This document shows, in pieces, positions 29,638-39,502 of a stretch of DNA of 49,543 bases (position 1 is the stretch's first letter; the number at the start of each line of letters is the position of its first letter). The notes beneath the pieces were generated by a model that made no database searches, was not told the origin of the DNA, and saw nothing but the letters and a program-made list of their open reading frames with translations. The DNA is from Bacteroidota bacterium. Its GTDB lineage: Bacteria; Bacteroidota; Bacteroidia; Chitinophagales; Chitinophagaceae. Position numbers and translations under genes: made by a program. Location of the stretch: positions 1 through 49,543 of the forward strand of contig SXYR01000045.1 in the NCBI GenBank assembly GCA_005788265.1, written 5' to 3'.

Positions 29638-30600
29638 ATGTTGGGAATATTTAGGAATAACAATCCCCTTGCCCTCTTGCTACTCCTTGGACTGGGGTAT
29701 GTAAGTATTTTCATCAAACCAGGCATGCCTTTCATGCACAGCGGAAATGAAAACCAGTTCATCGCCCAATGGTTTGAATCAATGCTTGCCCCCCTTGAAA
29801 AAAATCCGAGTGTCACAATGAAAATATTTTCATTGCTATTGCTTATGTCAGAAGCTCTTTATCTCAATAAATTGGCCAGAGACAATAAACTGCTGGAAAA
29901 GGGAACATATATTATTGCCCTGACTTATTTGTTGATGTCTTTTTTGATTCCTTACAGAATCAGTTTTTTTATGCTCATCGTGAATGCTTTGATCATCATC
30001 GTATTCAACGCGTTCATCGCTATGTACAAAACCAATAACCCATTCAACCAAATTATACTTGTTGGTTTTGTAACAGCCTCAATATCAACAGTCGTCAACA
30101 ATTATTTTATTTTGTACGCATGGCTATCGATTGCATTGCTCATCATGAGACCCACTTCGCTTCGGGAATGGAGTATACTAAATCTTGGATTCCTCCTGCC
30201 GTATTATTTTTTGTCCAGCATGCTCTATTTGACCAATCAGTTTTCGCTCGCTGCACTGATACAAGTCAGCAAACCTTCTTTTGCATTTCCCCCTATTGCC
30301 ACCATAGATGCAATTAAAATATCGTGCATTGTTTCACTGCCTTTGATTGGATTGTGGTCAGGATCTGCACAAATCAGTAAAATGCTCCTCCCAAACAGAA
30401 AGGCATACATCATTCTTTTTGCCTTGTTTTTAGCTTGCATATGTATTGCCCTATTGAATCTTGTGACACTGAATGAATACTTGTATTTCTTATTGGTGCC
30501 CGCCTCCGTGCTTTTCGCGCCATTTTTTCAATCATTCAAGCGGGATTTTATCCCCAATTTTGTCTTGATCCTCCTGGTTATTTTGTCATACATACGTTAA
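29638..30600 (+). CDS. Multi-pass membrane protein of unknown function (DUF6427-like)
   Basis: MLGIFRNNNPLALLLLLGLGYVSIFIKPG and multiple TM helices; starts 5 nt after the upstream gene. Confidence 0.65.
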   Translation: MLGIFRNNNPLALLLLLGLGYVSIFIKPGMPFMHSGNENQFIAQWFESMLAPLEKNPSVTMKIFSLLLLMSEALYLNKLARDNKLLEKGTYIIALTYLLMSFLIPYRISFFMLIVNALIIIVFNAFIAMYKTNNPFNQIILVGFVTASISTVVNNYFILYAWLSIALLIMRPTSLREWSILNLGFLLPYYFLSSMLYLTNQFSLAALIQVSKPSFAFPPIATIDAIKISCIVSLPLIGLWSGSAQISKMLLPNRKAYIILFALFLACICIALLNLVTLNEYLYFLLVPASVLFAPFFQSFKRDFIPNFVLILLVILSYIR

Positions 30601-30637
30601 ATCAACAAATACAAAAATGTTGAACCCATAAAGGCAT

Positions 30638-30645
30638 TAATTTTG
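30638..30645 (+). promoter_or_regulatory. TAnnTTTG -7 element (TAATTTTG) upstream of purQ
   Basis: Exact match 15 nt before the ATG; TTG at 30620-30622 gives a slightly short 15-bp spacer. Confidence 0.5.
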
Positions 30646-30660
30646 CCAAAATGATTTTTC

Positions 30661-31344
30661 ATGAAATTTGGAGTCGTCGTTTTTCCAGGGTCCAACTGCG
30701 ACCAAGACATGATTGGTGCATTGCGCAATGATCTTGGGCAAGAAGTGTTGGAACTTTGGCACAAGGACAATGATTTGAGTAGTTTCTCTGATGAAGATTG
30801 TATCGTGTTGCCAGGGGGTTTTTCCTATGGCGATTATCTTCGTTGTGGTGCAATTGCGAGATTCAGTCCCATGATGCAGGCAACAATCAATTTCGCAGAG
30901 AGAGGCGGCAAAGTATTGGGTGTATGCAATGGTTTTCAAATTTTATGTGAAGCGGGATTGCTTCCAGGGGTTTTATTGAAAAACGCCAACCAGCAATTCA
31001 TTTGTAAAAATGTACATATCATCGGACAAGAAAAACAACCATTGAAAATCCCGATCGCCCACGGTGAGGGCAGGTTCCATGCCGATGATAAAACACTGGA
31101 GCAAATCAACAACAACCATCAAATCATTTACCAATATTGTGATGCCAATGGAGCAATCAATGCATCCAGCAATCCAAATGGTGCCCTCTTGAACATCGCA
31201 GGCATATGCAACAAAGAAAGAAATGTATTTGGCATGATGCCACATCCAGAACGTGCTTGCTCTGCCAAACTAGGAAATGAGGATGGCAAAAAGGTATTCA
31301 ACAGCTTATTGCTTGCATCGATTTCATCAAATATTTCAGCCTGA
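30661..31344 (+). CDS. purQ: Phosphoribosylformylglycinamidine synthase subunit PurQ
   Basis: [80 protein letters not shown]. Confidence 0.97.
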   Translation: MKFGVVVFPGSNCDQDMIGALRNDLGQEVLELWHKDNDLSSFSDEDCIVLPGGFSYGDYLRCGAIARFSPMMQATINFAERGGKVLGVCNGFQILCEAGLLPGVLLKNANQQFICKNVHIIGQEKQPLKIPIAHGEGRFHADDKTLEQINNNHQIIYQYCDANGAINASSNPNGALLNIAGICNKERNVFGMMPHPERACSAKLGNEDGKKVFNSLLLASISSNISA

Positions 31345-31348
31345 TTTT

Positions 31349-31807
31349 ATGCGTACAATTTTACTCGCCTGTTCAATGCTGCTTTCGATATTTTCCTATG
31401 CCCAGATGGGATCAGCCAAACAAGTCAGCTGGACCTATGCATCTAAAAAAATTGCTGATAAATCATACGAACTACAGATTACAGCCAATATATCAGGAAA
31501 TTATCACCTCTATGCAACAAAGGCTGGAGTGGAGGGCCCCATTCCCACCAGTTTCGTTTTTTCGCCCAATCCATTGCTTACGCTCGAAGGGGCCATTGCA
31601 GAGAGAGGAAAGAGAATAACAAAACGTGAGGAAGCATGGGATGGAAATGTGAATTTCTTTGAAAAAACAGTAACATTTGTTCAGAGGGTCAAAACCAAGT
31701 CCAACGCCAAAACAAATATCAACGGAAAGGTTGAATTCATGGTTTGCAATGACGATATGTGTTTACCCCCATCTGAAGTAATATTCAAAATTCCCATCGG
31801 AGGATAA
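31349..31807 (+). CDS. Stand-alone DsbD N-terminal-domain (DsbD-alpha-like) periplasmic protein
   Basis: Signal peptide MRTILLACSMLLSIFSYAQ; Ig-like domain ending GKVEFMVCNDDMCLPPSEVIFKI (CxxxxC with following PP, as in DsbD-alpha). 12 bp upstream of dsbD. Confidence 0.8.
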   Translation: MRTILLACSMLLSIFSYAQMGSAKQVSWTYASKKIADKSYELQITANISGNYHLYATKAGVEGPIPTSFVFSPNPLLTLEGAIAERGKRITKREEAWDGNVNFFEKTVTFVQRVKTKSNAKTNINGKVEFMVCNDDMCLPPSEVIFKIPIGG

Positions 31808-31818
31808 AGAAAGCTGTA

Positions 31819-33777
31819 ATGAAAATAAACGGCCTGCTGATCGCACTGCTATCCATTTTCGTTTTTCAGGTAAATGGACAAGATAATATTGCTCCAATCA
31901 AATGGGAAGGTAAATCCACCCGCATCTCTCCAAACCAATACCAGATTGAGTTAAAGGCAAGCAATCCAGCTGCATGGGACCTGTATGCTCCTGGAATCAA
32001 TTTTGAAGGCATCCCCTCTGCGGCACTTGTACTGCCAGACGCATCTATCAAAATCATCTCCCCACTGCTTGCAAATACAGCGGGCATATTAAAAAAAAGC
32101 AAGGTCTTTGAGGGTGCAAATTTTGAAATATACAACACTGATATTACCTGGCATGCTGGATTGGAGTTTTCTGGCTCAGTGCCTGCTTCCATTCAACTTC
32201 AACTGAATTATACGTATGGAAGAGATGAAGAATTTTTTCCTGGTGAATCAACCTCCATTGAAATCAATTTTGAAGGAGGGGTTGCAAAAGCAGCATCGTT
32301 GAAAATAGAAAAGCTGAACATCGATCAGCCATTGGTTCAATGTGATGGAACCAATGAAACAAAAGAGGAAGAGGCAGGCTTGATGAAGATATTTCTTTTG
32401 GGATTTTTAGGGGGATTGTTGGCCCTGCTTACTCCTTGCGTATTTCCAATGGTGCCCTTGACGGTATCATTTTTTACAAAACACGGCAGCAACAAAAAGA
32501 AAGGAAAACAGCTTGCGTTCATGTATGGCTTTTTTATTTTCCTGATTTATGTATCCTTCTCTATTCCATTTCATTTGGCAGGAAATATCAATCCAACAGT
32601 ATACAATGATATTTCGACAAACGTTTATCTGAATACAGCATTTTTTATCATCTTCCTGGCTTTCGCATTTTCATTTTTTGGATTTTATGAAATCACCCTT
32701 CCAGGTGGATTGGCCAATTCAACCAATGCAAAGCATGGTTCTGATGCCTTGGGAGTATTTTTCATGGCATTGACACTTACCATCGTGTCATTCTCTTGTA
32801 CAGGTCCGATTCTGGGAACCCTCTTGGTGGGAACTTCTACATCAGGGGCATGGCCCTTGACCGCTGGACTTGCTGGATTTGGAGTGGCATTGGGATTGCC
32901 GTTTGCCTTATTTGCACTGTTCCCACAATGGTTAAATTCTCTTCCTAAAAGCGGTGGGTGGCTCAATACCGTGAAAGTCGTACTGGGATTCATTGAGCTC
33001 GCATTGGCCCTGAAATTTCTTTCCAACGCTGATTTGGTGGCACATTGGTCAATCATTAAAAGAGAAATTTTCTTTGGAACCTGGATACTGATCTTCCTTA
33101 CACTTTTCATGTATTTAATGGGATGGATTCGATTTCCTCATGATTCAAAAGGCGAAAAAATTTCCAATGGAAGAAAAGCTTTTGCATTTGCCGTTCTTGC
33201 ATTTACACTCTACCTCATGCCTGGCATCACCAATTCCAAATACGCAAATATCTCTTTGGTCAGTGGGTTCCCGCCTCCTGTTTGTTACAGCATCTATGCT
33301 GATCCTGTGAATTGTGATGAACCACTCAAAGACTACCAGGAAGCATTGAAATTGGCCAAGGAAAAGAATAAGCCAGTCTTGATAGACTTCACAGGATGGG
33401 CTTGTGTGAATTGCAGAAAGATGGAGGAAAATGTCTGGACAAACCAAGAAGTAAAAAACTTGATGGACCAGTATGTGCTGGTATCTCTTTATGTCGATGA
33501 CAAGCAAGTGTTACCGATTGACCAGCAACAAACTTACAAAACATCAAATGGGACCACTATCCAAATAAAAACGATTGGAACCAAATGGAGTTTGTTCCAA
33601 ACAGAAAATTTCAATGCAACATCACAACCTTGGTATGTGGTCATTTCACCAGATGAAAAATTAATCACACAGCCTATTGGATATACTCCCAACCCAACTG
33701 CATTTGCTCAGTGGCTGACCTGCGGATTAAATGGGATGAAAACTATCAAGCAACAGCAGCAGGTACCTCAGCCATAA
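31819..33777 (+). CDS. dsbD: Thiol:disulfide interchange protein DsbD
   Basis: Signal peptide, N-domain, TM domain with LLALLTPCVFPMVPLTVSFF and VSFSCTGPILGTLL, and C-terminal thioredoxin domain DFTGWACVNCRKMEENVW. Confidence 0.93.
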   Translation: MKINGLLIALLSIFVFQVNGQDNIAPIKWEGKSTRISPNQYQIELKASNPAAWDLYAPGINFEGIPSAALVLPDASIKIISPLLANTAGILKKSKVFEGANFEIYNTDITWHAGLEFSGSVPASIQLQLNYTYGRDEEFFPGESTSIEINFEGGVAKAASLKIEKLNIDQPLVQCDGTNETKEEEAGLMKIFLLGFLGGLLALLTPCVFPMVPLTVSFFTKHGSNKKKGKQLAFMYGFFIFLIYVSFSIPFHLAGNINPTVYNDISTNVYLNTAFFIIFLAFAFSFFGFYEITLPGGLANSTNAKHGSDALGVFFMALTLTIVSFSCTGPILGTLLVGTSTSGAWPLTAGLAGFGVALGLPFALFALFPQWLNSLPKSGGWLNTVKVVLGFIELALALKFLSNADLVAHWSIIKREIFFGTWILIFLTLFMYLMGWIRFPHDSKGEKISNGRKAFAFAVLAFTLYLMPGITNSKYANISLVSGFPPPVCYSIYADPVNCDEPLKDYQEALKLAKEKNKPVLIDFTGWACVNCRKMEENVWTNQEVKNLMDQYVLVSLYVDDKQVLPIDQQQTYKTSNGTTIQIKTIGTKWSLFQTENFNATSQPWYVVISPDEKLITQPIGYTPNPTAFAQWLTCGLNGMKTIKQQQQVPQP

Positions 33778-34330
33778 GACGGCGAAGGTTGATCAATGCA
33801 TACCTCATTCTTCCAAGTGCTGTATTGATGCTGCAGTTTGTTTTTTCTGCAATTTCCTTAAAGCTAAGATTGGCAAAATGCCTCATCACGATCACTTCAC
33901 GCTGATCTTCAGGCAACTTATTGAGCAAACCCTGAATATTCGATGCTCTTTGGAATTTGATGATGCTCGTTTCTGCATTCTCATCCGTAAACAAAACCGA
34001 GTCTGACATTTCAGCCTGATCACCATAACTCGCCGATGGATTCTTTTTCACCTTTCTGAAATGATCAATACATTGATTGTGGGCGATTCTTAACACCCAT
34101 GGAAGAAACTTTCCTTCCTCGTTGTATTGTCCTGCTTTGATGGTGTCTATTACTTTGATGAATACATCCTGGAAAATATCATCAGCCAAATTTCTGTCCT
34201 TTACCATCATCACAATGGAAGTAAAAATTTTGTCCTTGTGGCGATTCAACAACTGCTCAAATGATCTCATGTTGCCTGATACGAATTCGTAGATCAACTG
34301 TTGGTCGTTTTGGCTTGTAGCTGCTATCAT
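33746..34330 (-). CDS. RNA polymerase sigma-70 factor, ECF subfamily
   Basis: Region 2 (NLADDIFQDVFIKVIDTI..FLPWVLRIAHNQCIDHFRK) and region 4 (LPEDQREVIVMRHFANLSFKEIAEKTNCSINTALGRMRYA). Start MIAATSQND at 34330 preferred because the longer start overlaps a -7 box. Confidence 0.92.
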   Translation of the reverse strand: MIAATSQNDQQLIYEFVSGNMRSFEQLLNRHKDKIFTSIVMMVKDRNLADDIFQDVFIKVIDTIKAGQYNEEGKFLPWVLRIAHNQCIDHFRKVKKNPSASYGDQAEMSDSVLFTDENAETSIIKFQRASNIQGLLNKLPEDQREVIVMRHFANLSFKEIAEKTNCSINTALGRMRYALINLRRLMAEVPAAVA

Positions 34331-34369
34331 AAAAACCTTTTTGAGTGTTTGAGTTTCGCTTTGACAAGT

Positions 34370-34377
34370 CAAAACTA
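34370..34377 (-). promoter_or_regulatory. TAnnTTTG -7 element (TAGTTTTG on minus strand) upstream of the ECF sigma gene
   Basis: Plus-strand CAAAACTA at 34370-34377; no TTG at optimal spacing. Confidence 0.4.
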
Positions 34378-34521
34378 GAATCGATCAAACGCAAGGAGAA
34401 ATAATATGGCAGCTAATTTTCTGAATTACGTAATTAGATGTACGTCCCTTACGCATTAAATTGTCAATGCAGTGTTAATGCCTACGTGAAAATACGCAGT
34501 CATTTACTCCCGCTTAAGCAA

Positions 34522-34529
34522 TATATTTG
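34522..34529 (+). promoter_or_regulatory. TAnnTTTG -7 element (TATATTTG) just upstream of uvrA
   Basis: Exact match 9 nt before the ATG at 34539; implies a leaderless or very short 5' UTR. Confidence 0.5.
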
Positions 34530-34538
34530 CAGTCCCAT

Positions 34539-37355
34539 ATGTCCAAAGTCGCTCCAGCAAAGGAAAAGAAAGGAACTCCGAATAAAAATCTGTTCAAAGA
34601 TGGAATTTTTATTCAAGGGGCACGCATGCATAATCTACGGAATGTGTACGTAGAAATACCTAGAAATAAGCTCACGGTGGTTACGGGTGTTTCCGGATCA
34701 GGAAAATCCTCATTGACCATAGATACCCTCTTTGCAGAGGGCCAGCGCAGGTATGCAGAAAGTTTGAGCGCCTATGCAAGGCAGTTTTTAATGAGAATGG
34801 ACAAGCCGGAAGTTGACCATATAGCCGGATTGTGTCCTGCGGTTGCCATCGAACAAAAAGTAGTTACAAAAACGCCAAGGTCTACTGTAGGAAGCATGAC
34901 GGAAATCTATGAATACCTTAGACTTTTGTTTGCAAGAGTGGGCAAAACCATTTCACCGGTTTCGGGAAGAGAGGTAAAAAAAGATGATGTTAAAGATGTA
35001 CTGCAAGCCATTAGAAAATTCAAACAAGGGGATAAATTTTATATTCTTGCTCCATTGAAATTTTCTAAAAACAGAAAAACAACAGAGGAAATCAACATAT
35101 TGATTCAAAAAGGTTTCTCAAGAATATACGATTACGAACACAAAAAAATTCTCTCACTGGAGGAACTGATCAATGATCAGAAATGGAAAATGACGTCTTC
35201 AACTTTTTTGCTGATCGACCGAATGGTGGCGAAGGATTTTGATGAAGACGAAGAAAACAGATTGGCCGATTCTATTTCACTTGCCTTTTATGAAGGGGAA
35301 GGTTCCCTCCAGCTCTTGAAAAACGAAGAAACCTTGTTTCCTTTTTCAAACAAATTTGAATTGGATGGAATACTTTTTGAAGAGCCAGTTCCGAATTTGT
35401 TTTCATTCAACAACCCCTTTGGTGCATGTCCAGCTTGTGAGGGATATTCCCAGATTTTAGGAATTGATAAGGAACTGGTAATTCCCAATCAGAGACTGAG
35501 CATATATGAAGGAGCTGTTGCACCATGGAAAGGCGAAAAGCTTAATTGGTGGAGAGAGCAGTTCCTAAAAGGCGCTAGACCAATATCATTTCCAGTGCAC
35601 AAACCTTACGGTGAATTGACGGAAAAGCAAAAAGAGATCGTGTGGAAGGGACATGAACATGCATATGGGATCGATGATTTTTTTAAAGAAGTTGAACAAA
35701 ATCTGTACAAAGTACAGTTCAGGGTTTTGCTCTCCAGATACAGAGGCAGAACCACGTGTACAAGTTGCAATGGTTTCCGTTTGAGAAAAGAAGCGCTCCA
35801 TGTTCATGTCAATGGAAAACATATTGGCACACTATGCAAACTTCCCATCAGAGATCTGGCAGAATGGTTTAAACATATTGACCTCACTGCCCATGAGTCA
35901 ACCATCGCAAAAAGGATTTTGATTGAGATCAATCAACGTCTCGAGACCATGCTGGATGTTGGGCTGGGATACCTGACCCTTGACCGATTGGCCAACAGCC
36001 TGAGTGGTGGTGAAAGCCAGCGCATCCAACTGACCAGATGCCTTGGAAGCAACCTGACCAATTCTCTTTATATACTTGATGAGCCATCCATTGGATTGCA
36101 CAGCAGGGATACGGACAGGCTTATCAAAGTCTTGAAAAAGTTGCGCGACTTGGGAAATACTGTTGTTGTAGTAGAACACGATGAAAACATGATGCGCTCC
36201 TCTGATCATATCATTGATATGGGTCCACTGGCAAGTCACCTTGGCGGAGAAGTCGTCGCAGAGGGTACGATGCAAGCTATTTTGAAATCAGAAAAAAGCC
36301 TCACTGCTAAATATTTGCATGGAGAACTTAAGATAGAGGTTCCAAAATCATTGCGCAAAGCAAAACACCATATTGCGATAGAGGGTGCTTCAGAAAACAA
36401 TCTTCAGGAAATCGATGTGCATTTCCCATTGGGATTATTGACTGTGATCAGTGGAGTGAGCGGCAGTGGCAAAACAACCTTGGTAAAAAAAATTTTATTC
36501 CCTGCGATGGAGAAACACCTCACAGGGGCCTCCACAGAAAAGGTGGGCGCTCATCGCCAACTAAAAGGCGACCTCGATTTGATTCAACAGATCGAGCTGG
36601 TTGATCAAAATCCCATCGGCAAGTCTTCCAGGAGCAATCCGGTGACATATATTAAAGCATGGGACAGTGTTCGTGATTTATTTTCATCTCAGGCACTGAG
36701 TAAAATCAGAGGCTATCAACCAAAACATTTTTCTTTCAATGTGGATGGAGGAAGATGTGACGCATGCAAAGGAGAAGGAGAACAATTGGTTGAGATGCAG
36801 TTCTTGGCAGATGTGCACCTTACCTGTGAAAGTTGCAATGGAAAAAGATTCAAAGAAGAAGTGTTGGAAGTAAGCTACAAGGGGAAAAATATCCATGATG
36901 TATTGGAAATGAGTGTGGATGAAGCAATATTGTTTTTTAACGATCACAAAGAAACTGCTCAAAAACTCAAGCCGCTGAGTGATGTAGGACTGGGATATGT
37001 TAAACTCGGACAATCCAGCAATACACTTTCTGGTGGAGAAGCCCAAAGAGTGAAATTGGCGAGTTTTTTAGGAAAGGGAAAAGGACACCAGGATAAAATA
37101 CTTTTCATCTTTGACGAGCCAACAACTGGATTGCATTTTCATGACATTAATAAATTACTGATGTCTTTTAATGCCCTGATTGACCAAGGGCACAGCATCA
37201 TAGTCATAGAACACAATACAGATGTCATTAAATCAGCCGACTGGCTGATCGAACTGGGTCCAGAGGCCGGGGACGAAGGCGGTAAAATTATTTATGAAGG
37301 CATTCCGTTCGGAATCAAAAAGGTTAAACAGAGCAAGACAGCTCAGTTTCTATGA
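34539..37355 (+). CDS. uvrA: Excinuclease ABC subunit A family protein
   Basis: Walker A motifs [15 protein letters not shown] and [16 protein letters not shown] signatures [19 protein letters not shown] and [18 protein letters not shown], Zn module [13 protein letters not shown]...[11 protein letters not shown]. Confidence 0.93.
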   Translation: MSKVAPAKEKKGTPNKNLFKDGIFIQGARMHNLRNVYVEIPRNKLTVVTGVSGSGKSSLTIDTLFAEGQRRYAESLSAYARQFLMRMDKPEVDHIAGLCPAVAIEQKVVTKTPRSTVGSMTEIYEYLRLLFARVGKTISPVSGREVKKDDVKDVLQAIRKFKQGDKFYILAPLKFSKNRKTTEEINILIQKGFSRIYDYEHKKILSLEELINDQKWKMTSSTFLLIDRMVAKDFDEDEENRLADSISLAFYEGEGSLQLLKNEETLFPFSNKFELDGILFEEPVPNLFSFNNPFGACPACEGYSQILGIDKELVIPNQRLSIYEGAVAPWKGEKLNWWREQFLKGARPISFPVHKPYGELTEKQKEIVWKGHEHAYGIDDFFKEVEQNLYKVQFRVLLSRYRGRTTCTSCNGFRLRKEALHVHVNGKHIGTLCKLPIRDLAEWFKHIDLTAHESTIAKRILIEINQRLETMLDVGLGYLTLDRLANSLSGGESQRIQLTRCLGSNLTNSLYILDEPSIGLHSRDTDRLIKVLKKLRDLGNTVVVVEHDENMMRSSDHIIDMGPLASHLGGEVVAEGTMQAILKSEKSLTAKYLHGELKIEVPKSLRKAKHHIAIEGASENNLQEIDVHFPLGLLTVISGVSGSGKTTLVKKILFPAMEKHLTGASTEKVGAHRQLKGDLDLIQQIELVDQNPIGKSSRSNPVTYIKAWDSVRDLFSSQALSKIRGYQPKHFSFNVDGGRCDACKGEGEQLVEMQFLADVHLTCESCNGKRFKEEVLEVSYKGKNIHDVLEMSVDEAILFFNDHKETAQKLKPLSDVGLGYVKLGQSSNTLSGGEAQRVKLASFLGKGKGHQDKILFIFDEPTTGLHFHDINKLLMSFNALIDQGHSIIVIEHNTDVIKSADWLIELGPEAGDEGGKIIYEGIPFGIKKVKQSKTAQFL

Positions 37356-37414
37356 AAATAGCATTTGCATTGTTTAAATTTTCGTAAATTACTGATCCGA
37401 TTAAACCCCTCCAT

Positions 37415-38323
37415 ATGAATCAATCTAGAAGAATTTTTATCCGAAATGCTGCCTTGACTGCAGCAGGTACTGCCTTGTTTTCGAATTCTCTTTTTGCTGA
37501 AAATGCTAAAAAAGGACAACTAACAGGCATTCAGTTGTATTCCATTAGAACAGAAATGAGCAAAGATCCTTTGGGAACACTCAAAGCACTGTCCAGCATG
37601 GGATATAAGCATGTAGAGCATGCCAATTATATCAACCGTAAGTTCTACGGCTGGACCGCTGCAGAATTCAAAAAAGTATTGGATGATCTTGGATTGAAAA
37701 TGCCAAGCGGACATACCGTGATGAGTTCCAAGCATTGGGATGAAAGCAAAAAGGATTTTACGGATGCCTGGAAATATACAGTAGAGGATGCTGCTACCGT
37801 TGGACAAATGTTTGTCATCAGTCCATCAATGGAAACCACCACCCGCAGAAATGCAAATGCACTCAAAGCATTCATGCAGGTATTCAATAAATCTGGGGAG
37901 CTCTGCAATAAATACGGAATGAAATTCGGTTATCACAACCACGATTTTGAATTCAGTGAGCAACTCGAAGGCAGAACCCTTTATGATATCATATTAGGAG
38001 AAACCGATCCAAAACTGGTTATGCAGCAATTGGATATTGGGAACATGATCAATGGTGGCGCAAAGGCACTTGACATCATGCAGAAATATCCAGGCAGATT
38101 TGAATCGATGCACGTAAAAGATGAGGTGCTTTCCAATGCTGGACATGAAAAATATGAGTCCACCATTCTGGGTGTAGGTATTGTACCTGTTAAAGAGATC
38201 ATTGATCTTGGAAAAAAATGGGGCACCAAACACTTCATCATCGAACAGGAATCTTATCAAGGTAAACTTCCACTTGATTGCATGAAAGAAGATTTGGCCA
38301 TCATGAAAAAATGGGGCTACTAA
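37415..38323 (+). CDS. Tat-signal sugar phosphate isomerase/epimerase (xylose isomerase-like TIM barrel)
   Basis: N-terminus NQSRRIFIRNAALTAAGTALFSNSLFAEN (twin-arginine-like); GIQLYSIRTEM, GYHNHDFEF, QQLDIGNMINGG, SMHVKDE, IIEQESY. Confidence 0.88.
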   Translation: MNQSRRIFIRNAALTAAGTALFSNSLFAENAKKGQLTGIQLYSIRTEMSKDPLGTLKALSSMGYKHVEHANYINRKFYGWTAAEFKKVLDDLGLKMPSGHTVMSSKHWDESKKDFTDAWKYTVEDAATVGQMFVISPSMETTTRRNANALKAFMQVFNKSGELCNKYGMKFGYHNHDFEFSEQLEGRTLYDIILGETDPKLVMQQLDIGNMINGGAKALDIMQKYPGRFESMHVKDEVLSNAGHEKYESTILGVGIVPVKEIIDLGKKWGTKHFIIEQESYQGKLPLDCMKEDLAIMKKWGY

Positions 38324-38330
38324 AAAAATA

Positions 38331-38358
38331 AAAACCGGATGAAATCATCCGGTTTTTT
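38331..38358 (+). terminator. Hairpin terminator between two convergent genes
   Basis: AACCGGAT-GAAATC-ATCCGGTT followed by a T run, with an A run on the other side, so possibly bidirectional. Confidence 0.8.
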
Positions 38359-38362
38359 TATA

Positions 38363-39460
38363 TCATGATTTTCCCATCCACAGGGCTCCACCAATACTTT
38401 GTTCTTTGGCTCCTGTTACTGTTTTTAAAACCGTAGGCTCCTCACGCCATCTCAATATTCCAAGAAGCCCCATGATGATGGCTTCTTTGTATTCTGCCGT
38501 CTGACGATTGGGAATTTCAATAATTATGTTTGAAGCATTCAAGTGTTCACTCAATCTTTCAATCAAAAAATGATTGAAAGCTCCCCCACCTGTGACAAGC
38601 ATTTTATTGTCAGCGTGAATGACACCTCTTTTGCGGTTGATCTGTTGCACCGACTCGCTTACCTGCATGGCGATATGCTCAACGTATGTGCAGAGTGCAT
38701 CACGAGGATCCAGCTTAAATGATTTTATCAAAGGAAGAATCACTTCAGTACCAAATTCATTGGCGAGAGATTTAGGGTAAGTCTGCCAGTAATATTCCTG
38801 GGCATTGAGTTGATCTAGCAACCCCTCAATAATATTTCCTTTTCTGGCTATTTCTCCATTTTCATCAAACGAAAACCCCAATTCTTCTGCCAGCATATTG
38901 AGCACACGATTGGCCGGACAAACATCAAATGCATCATAAACAGTATGCCCGTTGTAAGAAATATTTGCTATTCCGCCAATGTTCAAAAAATACCTGTATT
39001 GAGGGAAAAGCAACTGCTCCCCGATTGGCACAATGGGTGCACCCTGTCCACCCATGGCCACATCCATTGTTCTTAAATCACTTACAACAGGCAAAGAAGT
39101 TTCTGCAGCGATGAATGCTCCGTTCCCAATTTGAGTGGTATAATGAGGTGGATGATGAAAAACAGTATGCCCGTGTGATGCAATCAAGGCAACTTTGTAT
39201 TGCAACGCGTTTCGTTCAACAAATTGATTGACTTGCGATCCGATGTACTTGCCAAATAAAGCATCCAGTGATGCCAGTTCTCTTGCACCCAGCAACGGAG
39301 CATTTTTAAGTTGCTCTTTCCAATCATTCTCAAATGACATGCAAGCAGCATTCAGTACTTGATAGCTCCAATTCCCTCCTTTCTCCTCTATCTCAACAAA
39401 AACGATGTCGAGTCCATCCAATGAACTTCCGCTCATTAATCCAATTACCTTGTATACCAT
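38363..39460 (-). CDS. anmK: Anhydro-N-acetylmuramic acid kinase
   Basis: YKVIGLMSGSSLDGLDIVFVE, ASHGHTVFHHP, TQIGNGAFIAAETSLPVVSDLRTMDVAMGGQGAPIVPIGE, LNIGGIANISY, VTGGGAFNHFL. Confidence 0.96.
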   Translation of the reverse strand: MVYKVIGLMSGSSLDGLDIVFVEIEEKGGNWSYQVLNAACMSFENDWKEQLKNAPLLGARELASLDALFGKYIGSQVNQFVERNALQYKVALIASHGHTVFHHPPHYTTQIGNGAFIAAETSLPVVSDLRTMDVAMGGQGAPIVPIGEQLLFPQYRYFLNIGGIANISYNGHTVYDAFDVCPANRVLNMLAEELGFSFDENGEIARKGNIIEGLLDQLNAQEYYWQTYPKSLANEFGTEVILPLIKSFKLDPRDALCTYVEHIAMQVSESVQQINRKRGVIHADNKMLVTGGGAFNHFLIERLSEHLNASNIIIEIPNRQTAEYKEAIIMGLLGILRWREEPTVLKTVTGAKEQSIGGALWMGKS

Positions 39461-39478
39461 CTTATTTTTCTACATTTG
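39450..39478 (+). promoter_or_regulatory. Bacteroidota-type promoter upstream of upp (TTG - 18 bp - TACATTTG)
   Basis: TTG at 39450-39452 and TACATTTG at 39471-39478; the -33 element lies inside the 5' end of anmK. Confidence 0.7.
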
Positions 39479-39502
39479 TGGCTGGTCCGAAATTAAACAT
39501 TT

